A DNA stretch of 64,000 nt from Pisolithus tinctorius (taxonomy: Eukaryota > Basidiomycota > Agaricomycetes > Boletales > Pisolithaceae): assembly GCA_024663395.1 (NCBI GenBank), contig JANFAH010000038.1:124001-188000 (forward strand), in the 5' to 3' direction. The translations under genes were made by a program, and so were the position numbers. Positions 10,833 through 21,368 of this stretch are shown here, one piece after another. The notes below the pieces were generated by a model. The model searched no databases, was not told where the DNA came from, and saw nothing but the letters and a program-made list of their open reading frames with translations. How positions within the stretch are numbered: position 1 is the first letter of the stretch; each line of letters starts with the position of its first letter.

Positions 10833-10842
10833 AAAAAAATAG
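10833..10842 (+). promoter_or_regulatory. -1 frameshift slippery site and gag stop, T2
   Basis: Seven A residues (10833-10839) directly precede TAG. In the gag frame it reads ACA AAA AAA TAG; a -1 slip gives AAA AAA ATA GGT and enters the protease frame (KKIGSSSQDS). The same arrangement is conserved in T1 and T4. Confidence 0.7.
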
Positions 10843-11665
10843 GTAGCAGCTCCCAGGACTCTGCACAATCTGGGAGCTGCATTGACTCTGGTTGTGCAAA
10901 CTTGGAGGCTTGTCTCAATGCATCCACTCTTTCCAGCCTGAACTCTTTAATCCTGTACATCACTATAGAAAACCCTGAATTACCTCAGCTTCATACTTTA
11001 GTGGACTCTGGTTCCACCCATTGTTTTATAGATAACCAATTTGCTAATCAACATTCATTTACCCCTTACTCAGTCTCCCCAATCTGACTCCAGCTTTTTG
11101 ATGGAATGTCCACCTTTACCATAACCCAAGCAGTAGATGTCAACATCCACTTCACATCTGGTGATGTCACTCCAGTAACCCTGTATCTAGCCCCATTGGA
11201 TTCTGAGTGTAAGATAGTTCTCAGACATGACTGGCTCACCCACTACAATCCATTGATTGCTTGGATATTGGGCAGTCTAACATTCTGGACTCCTGCACAA
11301 GGAATGCCAACCCCATTGACACCCCCTGTAAGGCCAGTTTCCACCAGCCTTCCTGACCCTGGTCCTTGTGACCAACCTGGCCCTGCACCATCTGTACTGG
11401 TCTCTGACTCCCTGGCTCACACCCCCCTGAAGGCCCCTCTTGTTTCCCTGATCAATGCAGCCACCTTTGTGCATGCCTGCAAACTAGAAGGGTCCATCCA
11501 GTTCCAACTTCAGCTCCGCCCCTCAGAGTCAGCTCAAGCCCGATTGGCCTTGGCTTCCTCTCCTCCAGCCTTACCCAATGTCCTGGAAGAGTACCATGAC
11601 TTTGCTGATGTAATAAGGCCAAGGCCTCAGCACTCCCACCACACCAGGAGTATGACCTGAAAATA
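10843..11665 (+). pseudogene. T2 protease region
   Basis: This is a retropepsin-type aspartic protease with the catalytic motif LVDSGSTHCFID near 11000 and the downstream conserved CKIVLRHDWLTHYNPLI. In-frame TGA 11085-11087 follows SVSPI, at the same codon as in T1 and T4, and probably replaces CGA (arginine). A proline-rich stretch follows and ends at the P2 insertion in the leader of RT. Proteases of this kind cleave the Gag-Pol precursor. Confidence 0.85.
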
Positions 11666-13237
11666 CAGTGAGGGACAAAAGCATTGCAATGTTTGTGAGG
11701 TGTGACTTGTTGCTGATGTAGCTCAGGGTATTCTGCATGGATAATCATGATACCTATACCATTGGAAAGGGGTGACTCTAAGATTTCCAGAGCACTAAGG
11801 CTCAGTCCAAACAAAGCAATACATGCTTAGATACACCCTATTCTTTCTGAAAAGTGCATTGCAATGCTTTTGTCCCTGACTGGTGAAATCATGAAATGTG
11901 ACCTTTTGATGGGATTGAGGGCATGGAGGATGGGAAAAAATGATTACATAATAGACCACATGATCATCCAGATGATTTGTCAGCATGTAAACAATGACAA
12001 ACATTGGACTTGTACCATTAATCCTCCCCCTTTTACCACAACTCATGAAATCATCTCTCTAGCTCACATGGTCATTTTCTCAAGAAATTCTTATCAAATA
12101 CTGGTGGCCACCACAGTGCCATCAGTATAACATGCTCTCAGAACCATCAGTGCCTTAAAAAACCTGCTGTCAGTCATTTCCTGGACTGTCCCCCCCCCAT
12201 GCCTGATGTGTTCTGGGACTAATCAGTACTTGGAAGGCTGCAAATGTTATGGAGGTCAATCTGGCACTTCAGAACATGATGTACAAACCAGTCCCCTCTC
12301 AACCAATGCATTTCTGGCACAGGAACACTGATATGGAAGTTGGGGTGAGACAAAACCTCCTTGTGCTCTGAGCACCATAAGAGGGTTCACTAGATCTTGC
12401 TTTGATCTGAACTGTAGATGACTGGGGAAGGATTATTTGGTCATATGTGACCAAAGGCAATATTCAGGGCCAGATGGAAGCACAGGATTCTGCTCCATGG
12501 CAGTTCAGTAGCATATCCTTTTGATGACACCCAGGGATAAAGAGGATTTTGTCTTGCCCTAACTTCCATACCACTGTCCCTGTGCCAGAAATGCATTGGT
12601 TGAGAGGGGACTGGTTTTTACATCATGTTCTGAAGTGCCAGATTGACCTCCATAACATTTTCAGCCTTCCAAGTACTGATTAGTCCCAGAACACATCAGG
12701 CATGGGGGGGGAAACAGTCCAGGAAATGACTGACAGCAGGTTTTTTAAGGCACTGATGGTTCTGAGAGCATGTTATACTGATGGCACTGTGGTGGCCACC
12801 AGTATTTGATAAGAATTCCTTGAGAAAATGACCATGTGAGCTAGAGAGATGATTTCATGAGTTGTGGTAAAAGGGGGAGGATTAATGGTACAAGTCCAAT
12901 GTTTGTCATTGTTTACATGCTGACAAATCATCTGGATGATCATGTGGTCTATTATGTAATCATTTTTTCCCATCCTCCATGCCCTCAATCCCATCAAAAG
13001 GTCACATTTCATGATTTCACCAGTCAGGGACAAAAGCATTGCAATGCACTTTTCAGAAAGAATAGGGTGTATCTAAGCATGTATTGCTTTGTTTGGACTG
13101 AGCCTTAGTGCTCTGGAAATCTTAGAGTCACCCCTTTCCAATGGTATAGGTATCATGATTATCCATGCAGAATAGCCCAGGCTACATCAGCAACAAGTCA
13201 CACCTCACAAACATTGCAACACTTTTGTCCCTCACTG
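11666..13237. mobile_element. Palindromic Tc1/mariner-like element P2
   Basis: The element is 1572 bp with TA duplications (11664-11665, 13238-13239) between T2 protease and RT. The termini are CAGTGAGGGACAAAAG and its inverse. An 88-aa ORF occurs identically in both arms (11864-12130 plus; 12773-13039 minus). The centre encodes TVDDWGRIIWSYVTK (near 12413), again like the Tc1 WSDET region. It is homologous to P1 but clearly diverged. A broken copy is at 44889. Confidence 0.87.
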
Positions 13238-13239
13238 TA

Positions 13240-14520
13240 GAGCTTGAAGAAGGAATGACTGCACCTCTCAGCACTATCTACTTGCTGTCCCCAGTCGAGC
13301 TGCAAGCTCTCTGGACCTGCATCGATGAGAACCTCACCACTGGCTTCATTTGGCCTACCTCTTCCCCTTATGCTGCACCAGTCCTCTTTGTCAAAAAGAA
13401 GGACAGCTCCCTCCAGCTTTGCATTGACTTCCGTGGCCTGAATAAAATCACTAAGAAGGACCACTACCCACTTCCACTCATTTCTGACCTCTTGGATTCA
13501 CTGAGCCATGCCAAAATCTATATGAAGATTGATCTTTGGCATGCTTACCATCTTGTCCAGATTGCTCTGGGAGATGAATTGAAGACCACATTCTGGACTT
13601 GGTATGGATCCTACAAGTGGTTAGTGATGCCTTTTGGCCTCACCAATGCCCTGGCTGCCTTCCAGTGCTTCGTCAACACTATCTTTGCAGATATGTTGGA
13701 TGTCTGCATAGTCATCTACCTGGATGACATCTTGATCTACTCCAGAGATAAGGAGTCTCACAAGCAGCATGTCCGAGGAGTCCTCCACCAGCTTTGGCTT
13801 CATGGCCTGTATGTGAAGCCAGAGAAATGTGAGTTTCACTCAGACTCAGTCAAATACCTCAGATTCCATCTTTCCCCTGCTGGCCTCACAATGTCCAAGG
13901 AAAAGGTCCAGACCATCTGCAATTGGCCCAAGCCTTGCAAGGTCAAAGACATACAATCCTTCCTCAGCTTCACCAACTTTTACCATCATTTTATATTCAA
14001 CTACTTGGACATTGTTGTACCACTGACCCAGCTCACCCACAAGGGTGCTCCTTGGAACTTCTCTGAGGAGTGCCACCAGTCATTCAACAACCTCAAGGCT
14101 GCCTTCACCACTGCACTGGTCTTAACTCATTTCATCCCTGGGGTTCCCATCACCATCAAGACCAATGCATTGGACTATGCCATCGCCAGCATACTATCTA
14201 TCACCTGCAGCACTGGCCAGATACATCCAGTCACTTTCTACTCCCAAACCCTGACCGCCCCAGAGTTGAATTATGATACTCATGACAAGGAATTGCTTGC
14301 AATCCTGAAGCATTCCAGACCTGGTGTCACTATCTTGAGGGCTTGGCCTCACCAGTCAACATTGTTACCAATCACAAGAACCTTGAGTACTTCTCTACCT
14401 CTAAAGTACTCACCTTCCACCAAGCTCACTGGTTGGAATTCCTTTCTCAGTTCAATATGATCATTAGATTCAGGCCTGGTAAGCTCAGGGCTAAGCCCAA
14501 TGCCCTAACTAGATGATGGG
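13240..14520 (+). pseudogene. T2 reverse transcriptase and RNase H
   Basis: The long frame runs from the P2 junction to 14460. RT landmarks are APVLFVKKKDSS, PLPLISDLLD, MPFGLTNALAAF and the catalytic YLDD at 13726-13737. The connection and RNase H follow with TNALDYAI and [15 protein letters not shown] frameshift near 14310 replaces the expected FEAFWTW with unrelated residues, so the end of RNase H is out of frame. Confidence 0.92.
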
Positions 14521-16127
14521 ACATCTACCCCAAAGAGGGGGATAGCAGCTATGCCCAAGTGAACCCACACAATCTGAGACCAGTCTTCACCCAGGAGCAA
14601 CTAGCAGTCTCCCTTCATGCAACCTACCTTGAGTACCTGGTCTTATGAGCAGGCGCACTGATGGATATAGAGAAACTTCATAATGATATCCTGACCACAC
14701 TGCTGGATGACCCAGTCTCACAAATCCACCTGTCTGACATGTCTGATCCCCAGTGGTCAGTAGATGACACCAGTTTCCTTCGGCTTGATGGAAGGATCTA
14801 TGTACTGGACTCAAATGACCTCTGCCTTAGGGTCTTGCAGCTTAAGCATGACCACCCTCTGTCCAGCCACTTTGGCCAGAACTGCACCCTAGAGCTCATA
14901 TGGTGTGAAAATACCTGGCCCAGCCTCAGGACATTTGTCAAAGACTATGTCCAGTCTTGCATGGCCTGTGCTCAGGCTAAGGTTCCCTGCCATTGGCCTT
15001 ATGGCCTCCTCAAGCAACTCCCGGTGCTGGAGAAACCATGGAATTCCATTTCGATGGATTTCATTGGGCAACTCCTGGCCTCAACTGGCTTCACAGCCAT
15101 CCTCATTGTAGTTGACTGGCTTTCCAAGCAGGCCATATTCATCCCCACCCACAACACCATAACAGCCCCAGAACTTGCCAAACTATTCCTACTCCATGTC
15201 TTTTCAAAGCATGGAGTGCTGGTCCATGTAACCTCAGACTGAAGCTTGGAGTTTGTATCTCATTTCTTCTGGTCACTTGGTAAGGCCTTAGACATGCACT
15301 TAAACTTCACCTCAGGCTACCACCCTGAAGGTGATGGCCAGACCAAGAGGACCAACCAGACCCTTGAACAGTATCTCTGAGTGTACTGCAACTACCAGCA
15401 GGACAATTGGGCCAACCTACTACCTGTGGCTGAGTTCGCTTACAATAATGCCCCTAGCACTACTACTGGTGTCTCCCCTTTCTTCACTAATAAGGGATGC
15501 CATCCTAGCATCTTGGTGTACCCAGAGCATGATCTCACCTCTGCTCGGGCTCATGACTATGCAGTCGACCTAGACTCACTGCATCAATACCTATGGGAAG
15601 AAATGGCTCTCACACAACAGCACTACCAAGGACTGGCCAATGCTAAACACATGCCAGCCCCAGACTTCAAGGTCAGTGACCAAGTATATGTCAAAGCCAA
15701 ACACTTCCAGTCAACTCGGCCTTCCAAGAAACTCTCAGAGAAGAATCTTGGACTGTACCTGGTCATAGCTCAGGCTGGTACCCACTCATTCACACTGTGC
15801 CTGCCGGACTCAATGCACGCAGTACATCTGGTCTTCCACATATCCCAACTCAAGCCAGCCATCCCTAACACCATCCCAAACCAGACTCAACCACCACCCC
15901 CACCAGTCGAAGTTGATGGTGAACTAGAGTTTGAGGTAGCAGAAATCCTCAACTCCAAGGTTGACTGGCATTGTCAGTGTTGGTTACAGTATCTAGTTTG
16001 GTGGACCAGCTATGAAGGGACAGATGAAGAAACCACTTGGGTACTTGCTACTGAACTGGACAATGCCTCTGAACTCATACAAGAGTTCCATTCCCACTAC
16101 CCCAGTAAACCCAGCCCATACCAATGA
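14521..16127 (+). pseudogene. T2 integrase and chromodomain
   Basis: The order is the HHCC zinc domain (CMACAQAK near 14960), the DDE core (SMDFIGQ near 15050; VTSD at 15230; GDGQTKRTNQTLEQ near 15345), the linker and a chromodomain (YLVWWTSYEGTDEETTW near 15990), with the stop at about 16125. Nonsense codons include TGA 15240-15242 and TGA 15378-15380, both at codons that are CGA in T1. The copy is therefore dead but almost complete. Confidence 0.9.
14531..14545 (+). other. Central polypurine-tract-like sequence in pol
   Basis: CAAAGAGGGGGATAG shares AGAGGGGGATA with the true PPT CTAAGAGGGGGATAC just before the 3' LTR (17524-17537). The site is conserved in T3 (24884) and T4 (49663), and with one mismatch in T1 (about 1773, minus strand). 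Confidence 0.45.
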
Positions 16128-16309
16128 GGACCGGTCTCAACTGGCCTCAGTTTCTGTTTCTGTTTTCTATCAGTATCTAGTGTTCCTTTGATATCTTACT
16201 TACTTTGTTTTCTCTTTCTTGTTTTCTCTTACTGTACTATAGAAGACTGAGACCAGACACCACCCATGACATTCGCAGAGGAAAAACTACAAGACTGTAT
16301 GCTATGGAA

Positions 16310-17399
16310 CTACTCGGCCTTGGCCATAGTTTCATCCTCCCTGCTGGACTCCTCCTCCTCATCGTTGCTGTGGGCCTTCAGCCAGTCAGCCTCGTGCAGC
16401 TTGTTGGAATTGAGCTCAGATGAGCCTGAGTCCAAGGGGGACATGGCCATCCTGAAGCTGTAGGACTCATCAAGCATTGCCTCAAGTGCATTGGTGATCC
16501 TACCAGAGTTCTCAGCCATGGTCTCATGGGCCTCAAAGAGGCCTGCCAGGTTGTTTGTGATAAACCCCATGATGTTGATCAAGCACTCAAGCTTGTCTTC
16601 CAAGCCCAAGAATGCTGTTGCACTGGGCCCCCTCAGTCTGCTCCCACTGGCCTCATCTTCATTGACATCCAGCACCTCCAGTGGCTTGGCAATGGCCTTT
16701 GACTTCTTTTTACTGGGCCTGGGCTCAGGGGTCTCCTTGTTGGCCTTCTGCTTCTTCCCCTTGTTGACTCCCCCAGCCTTGGGACTGGCCTTGGCATCCT
16801 TGGCATCACCAGGCCATCAGCACTTGCCTTTTGACAGGTTGCAGCACATGCATGCAACCTGTTTCTTGTTGCCATCTACAAGGAACTCACAGATGACCTG
16901 CACCCAAGTGCAGTGGGTACAGCTAGGGGATGTTAGATGAAAAGAGTGCAGGTGGTAGAAAAAATACTCACCCAGGGTCCATCACCACCCTCTTCACTTC
17001 ACCCCCAGCCTCACCACTAATGCCCCCAGTGCCAGCCTCATCACTCTTGCCAGCCTTGGCCTTGTGCTTGCACTTGGCCTCCCACCTCTCCTCCTCTTCA
17101 CACACTCTTCTCTCCTCAGCCTCCCATGCTGCCTTCTCAGCCTTGGCCTTCTCCCTCTCAGCCCTCTTGGCCTCTGCTTGCTCTCTTGCCACCCTCTCAG
17201 CCTCAAGCCAAGCCTGCTCCTCCTGCTGAGCTTGCTCAGCTGCCTTGCACCTTTTCCTCTCCTCTGATTTGGCCTTCATCACTTCTTCCTCATCATCAGT
17301 GTGGTACCTAATTTTGTTGTCAGGCACTTGGGTCCAGTTGATGATGGCACAGCCCTCATTGTTATTATCGGTGGCAACAATTGGCCTTGATTCAGACAT
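16310..17399 (-). pseudogene. Antisense gene of T2: coiled-coil protein with Zn2Cys6-type cluster
   Basis: The gene lies between the pol stop and the 3' LTR, on the strand opposite to T2. Exon 1 is 17399-16972 and exon 2 is 16922-16310, with a 49-bp intron (GTGAGT donor, CTAAC branch site, CTAG acceptor). Both exons are in frame (347 codons including stop). The order is MSESRPIVATDNNNEG, an acidic stretch, a long A/E/R/K coiled coil (about residues 45-120), a Gly-rich linker, then C-THC-TWVQVI-C-EFLVDGNKKQVA-C-MC-C-NLSKGK-C. This is the fungal CX2CX6CX12CX2CX6C binuclear zinc cluster. A Lys-rich region and an acidic C-terminus follow. One in-frame TGA (16817-16819) follows the last Cys. It could be a regulator, but only the motif is seen. 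Confidence 0.8.
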
Positions 17400-17523
17400 G
17401 ATGGTTAGGATGAGAAAGAAAGATGCAAAGGGCTTAGCAGGCCACAAGTATCAATTTTTTGAACTCAGCCAGGTTTTTGGACTCAGCCTACCACTCCCAT
17501 AGGGGTCTCATGGGTTCAACCCC

Positions 17524-17537
17524 TAAGAGGGGGATAC
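17524..17537 (+). other. Polypurine tract of T2
   Basis: CTAAGAGGGGGATAC ends directly before the LTR start TGTCATAG at 17538. It primes plus-strand DNA synthesis in LTR elements. The same sequence precedes the T3 LTR (31261-31274). Confidence 0.75.
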
Positions 17538-17636
17538 TGTCATAGTCATGCCTTGACCCCAGCCAGACTCAGCCTCACACTCATCCAGTCCGGCCTCAGC
17601 CTCACCTGTCCTCTATCCCCAGATGTTCTAGTGTGG

Positions 17637-17986
17637 TGTAGGAAAAGAGATTTCAATGGGAGAGTGAGGGGAAGGGTAAAATCTGATGGGGAGTGAGTAG
17701 GCCAAAGGGGCTTCTATAGCCTGAGACTGGATCCTGGTAGTCATCTGAAGGCTTCTGAGGCTGTCTGGGTGCAAGGAAACAACCTGCTCAAACTCATCTC
17801 TCGTCTCTGGTAACTCGTCTATTGTTTTTAAAAAAAACTAACTACAACCAGTACTAGGTAGTGCTGACTAAGTGACCAAAATGCGAAATTCTAAGTACCT
17901 CTAGCAGAAAACACTCCTTGAATCAAAACTAAATAAAATGAACAAAATAAAACAATTCCCCTAGTAGGGAAATTACATTCCCTACA
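17637..17986 (-). repeat. E 3' LTR
   Basis: On the minus strand it starts TGTAGGGAATGTAATTTCCC, a self-complementary start, and ends TTTTCCTACA. Compare 21369-21720. Confidence 0.88.
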
Positions 17987-18319
17987 TCCCAGGGGTACTT
18001 GAGATATTGACTGTCCCCAGTCAACTCGAAGGAGGCTCGACTATACAAGAATCCGAAGCCACGAGGGAGGGGGGCAAGACAACGCCTCGTTGATGAAAAA
18101 CAGTTGCTCGAGATGGCACGAAACAAGACACGATGGTAGAAGGGAATGCGATGAGCACAGCGCAAAACGAACAGAGAGAGCCCGTGACCCCAATCCTGAG
18201 ATATCCATAAATCTGCCCAAGGGTACCCTCATCCACCAAAAACCAAATGCAGCCATGAGTTCTGCAGCGACGACGACGGAAAAGGTACCATTCTGAAGCT
18301 GTTGAACAGTAGCATCAGG

Positions 18320-19480
18320 ATCCTGAAAAGCGAGAGATCCGTTCGAGAAACGGGCGAGATACTCGCAGAGTTGTCCTAAGGTGCCTGCAACAACAAAATG
18401 GCGCACATCTCCATAACGGCAGTAGCGAGCGTGATGTATGATATACCATCAGAAAGCCCTCGATGAGTAGTACAAAGTCCCCGAAAAGCGAGAGGTCCGG
18501 CGGTGAAATGGGCGAGCTATCATGCATACAGCATTGTTGACTGAAGAGGGAACACTGCAGACCAACGACGGACGCTTGGGATGCAGCAAAACTGCCAGTA
18601 ACGATGGAGGGGAACGTAGTGAACACGCTGAAATGGAGACAGAGGGAATCCGTCTACATGGGCCTAAGATATTTGCAAGTTGTCTGAAAGTGCCTCTAAC
18701 CACGAAAACGAGCGTATCTCGCCATTGTCTGCGCGGAATTTGACAAAAGAGGCGTCCCCGGAAAGGGCTGCATGAGGGGAACGGACTGCCAGAAAAGCGA
18801 GAGGAACGGTGTTCGAGTGCACGAGATATGACGAGAGGACTTCGAGGGTGGGGAGAAGGGCTTGACTTGCACAACAACAGCTGGGATGATCAACACGAAA
18901 CTCCGGGAGACGGTAGAGTATTCGCAGACGAACAGGGAGAACCAGGAAACGTGCCGATTGGACCAGCCGATCCCGAGTTATACGCGAAACCGGCTCGAAG
19001 CCCTCTGGATCCGAAAGCATGGATATCTCGATAACGGTTGCGTGGAATTTTACAAAATATGTGTCCCCAGGAAGGGTTCGGCGAGAGGGATGAACAACCC
19101 GAAAAGCGAAAGGAGTGACGCAGAACTGCGCGAGCGACTATGGCATGACCTCGAGCATGGGCCTTTGCACAAAAATGCAAATATCTCCGGAGCTACTGGA
19201 CCTATCCGAACAATCCTGATATCAACATGGAGCATTCGTCGTGGACTACAATCCTCCCAAAAAGCGAGAGGCGCGGCGCAGAAACGAGCGAGATATGAGT
19301 AAGTACCCTGAGAATGGACCTATCCACAAAAATGCGAATATCTCCTCAACGGCTGGGCACATGCAAGCGATCTTGGTACCAACAGAGAGCTAACGTCGAG
19401 TAGAACGGGCCTGCCAAAAAGCGAGAGGCACGGCGTGATAACGAGCGAGATACACGCTCGGTACACGCTCGGTATGAGGG
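18320..19480. repeat. Diverged ~155-bp tandem repeats in E
   Basis: The anchor AAAAGCGAGAG (or one-base variants) occurs at 18326, 18484, 18793, 19102, 19260 and 19417. The spacings 158, 309, 309, 158 and 157 imply a period near 155-158 bp with two units whose anchor has decayed. A second anchor, AATATCTCC-like, recurs in the units. The reading frames here do not correspond between units, so I regard the array as noncoding. 17987-18319 and 19481-19780 are non-repeat E sequence with no gene seen. Confidence 0.8.
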
Positions 19481-19780
19481 AGGTAGCATTTGTCTTGACA
19501 AGTGATGAGCAGTGTTGGCAGTAATTTCGTCAGAACTGTATCCGCGGATGGGAGGTGTCGTGTAGAGCGCGGGAAGGTGCTAGGTGCGATGCTACTCGGT
19601 GTTCTGCGGGGAACTCGAGCCTGGGGGGTAAAAGATGAAGGGCAAAACAAGAAAGTTCAAACATATCTAATGTACCAAAAATTCCACATTACAATGTAGG
19701 TAGATCCATACTAGATACTGTAAGATCCATAAGCAAAAGAAGTAAAAAACAACATAATGGAATTTGTGCAACACGCAGCG

Positions 19781-21142
19781 TCAATGCGCTCTTCGAGAGC
19801 GCCGGGGCGTGCGACTGCGGCTGTGCGACCACTTCGGCTTGGAATGGATGTACGAATGCACCCTCCTCGAATGTGAGTGAGGGCACAAGCACGAGGATGA
19901 GGACGAGGAAGAAGAGGGGGGCGAGCTACTGGTCGAACATGAGTACGAGTGCCTTCGAGCACGACACTGCTTCAAGCTGCGGGAATACGACTGGACCGGT
20001 ATGAATTCATCTTTCGAATGTATGTACGAACCCTTTCGAGTCTGCGAGCGTGAATGTGAATGACGACGCGAGGGTGATTCACCCTGGGTATGTGGCTGTG
20101 CGCGTGGTGAGCTACGAGAGCGCTCAGCTGACGAGTGACGAGACTGAATGGCTGGTGGGTCAGGTACCACTGGCTCGGGCTGGAGAGTAGGTAGGGACCG
20201 AGTAGACATGATGCTTGTTCGAGCGGGTACATGTGATGGTGTGTTGAACACACTTCGAGAGGGTGCGGCTGTGGGTGCAAGTGAGCGAGCGGGCGATGGG
20301 CCTGTATGAGCCTCGAGCTGGCTTGTCAGCAAAGACCAGTTGTTGAGATGGTCTCGCAGAGTCCGTCCGGCAACTTCGCGCGGGATTTCCAGTCCTGTAG
20401 GTAGAACAACATGGCCATTTACGAGTAGACACTTTCCCGAAGCTAAATACGACTTGTATGAATGGCAACCAGCCCGAATATGGCCCGAAAGTCTGCAGAA
20501 GAAGCAGAGCGAATACGAATGGCGGGGTGTACGGCTGTCCGAGGCTTGTGGTGGCTGCGCGTGCGAACTGTCGACCTTGCAGCTCTCCCAGAGGCCGCCG
20601 CTTGACCTCAGGACCTCCTTAGCTGTAGACATTAGACTGAGCACAGAATACTCTGATGCGTTGTGGTGTTCGAGCACCTCTCACCTGAACTCTAGAGGGA
20701 ACCCATACTTGAACATACTGGCTAGGTGGGGCAACAGACCCAGCAGGTTCTCAAGAGATAATGAAATTCGACGGAAATTGCGATAATACTGCCCTAGGGA
20801 TGACATTGAGATGACATCTGAACTTGCAAATCCAACCTTTAGGCTGGCAAGCTCGGCAGCATGACTTCGACTCGTTTTGTCCAATTCTGGGTACTGCTGA
20901 GTGATTTCTGAGGTAAAACGAGCCCAATCTCCTTGACTACTACTGACGAAGTGGGACCAGAGGTCTGCTGATTCGAAAGGCGCATATTTGAGCGCAAATT
21001 TGATGCGTGTGAGCCCGTCTGAGAGGCCGAATCCATCACAGAAGTCGATTATGTCATCAAAATAACTTTGAAGGTCCTCGGGGCGCCCAGAGAAGCTTGG
21101 TGCTTTGGGCGAGTCTCGGCATGGAATTTTGAGGTTGAACAT
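19781..21142 (-). pseudogene. E gag
   Basis: The ATG at 21142 starts MFNLKIPCRDSPKAPSF. The capsid-like region (FSGRPEDLQSYFDD, FALKYAPFESADLW, ITQQYPELDK) resembles gag of Agaricomycete Ty3 elements. After FPLEFR there is a single TGA (20681-20683), then the same frame continues to 19781. Reading TGA as the decayed form of CGA restores one frame of about 453 codons. The second part holds the zinc knuckle CFFCRLSGHIRAGC (CX2CX4HX4C) and an Arg/Ser-rich tail (RRHSYSCSTSSS). No pol frame follows. Confidence 0.82.
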
Positions 21143-21348
21143 GACTTCGGGAGTTTATATGAGTGTGAATCCTTGATAAGTGAGTGCGCGCGAGTGGGAA
21201 AACACGAAAATGCGAGCGAAGTGACTGCAAAAATGAGGCCGAAAAGGCAAAATCTGCTAAACCAAGCCTGAAAATTGCGAAAACAAAGCTGGAGACTGGT
21301 GAACTGAATCTGGGAAGGTGGGGATGGGTGCCAGGCTAAGACAGAAGC

Positions 21349-21366
21349 CCCTCGCGGTGGGCTCCA
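21349..21366 (-). promoter_or_regulatory. tRNA-type primer-binding site of E
   Basis: Reading minus, the LTR ends CCTACA, then AC, then TGGAGCCCACCGCGAGG. The 2-base spacer and the TGG start are typical of a PBS pairing with a tRNA 3' CCA end. The implied base before CCA is U, which is characteristic of tRNA-Cys (inference). G and a third element (34411) share it. Confidence 0.65.
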
Positions 21367-21368
21367 GT

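Larger units (their letters stand above)
7892..10842 (+). pseudogene. T2 gag (interrupted by P1)
   Basis: The ATG at 7892 starts MATKTHFQPPHG. A proline-rich N-terminus leads into a strongly acidic D/N/P tract (near 8100-8240), then the capsid-like region FDGTNPKKLHAFFIQCELNF. A frameshift near 8434 ends the first frame. The capsid continues (TALDWFEPDLLG, WMDSWREFVLELQTTF) to 8636, where palindrome P1 inserts, and resumes at about 10216 with YIVDFNWLASQVQGYG. The basic linker and zinc knuckle CMFCRGPGHFMDKC follow, and the frame ends at TAG 10840-10842 directly after the slippery A7 run. Confidence 0.9.

Noticed and set aside
18041..19302. Several overlapping 60-146 aa frames on both strands in E
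   Set aside because: They lie over the ~155-bp repeats, differ in frame from unit to unit and show no shared protein; CpG-rich DNA with few stops explains them.
18326..19417. Possible CRISPR-like array
   Set aside because: Units are ~155 bp, diverged and without spacer organisation, and the genome is eukaryotic.
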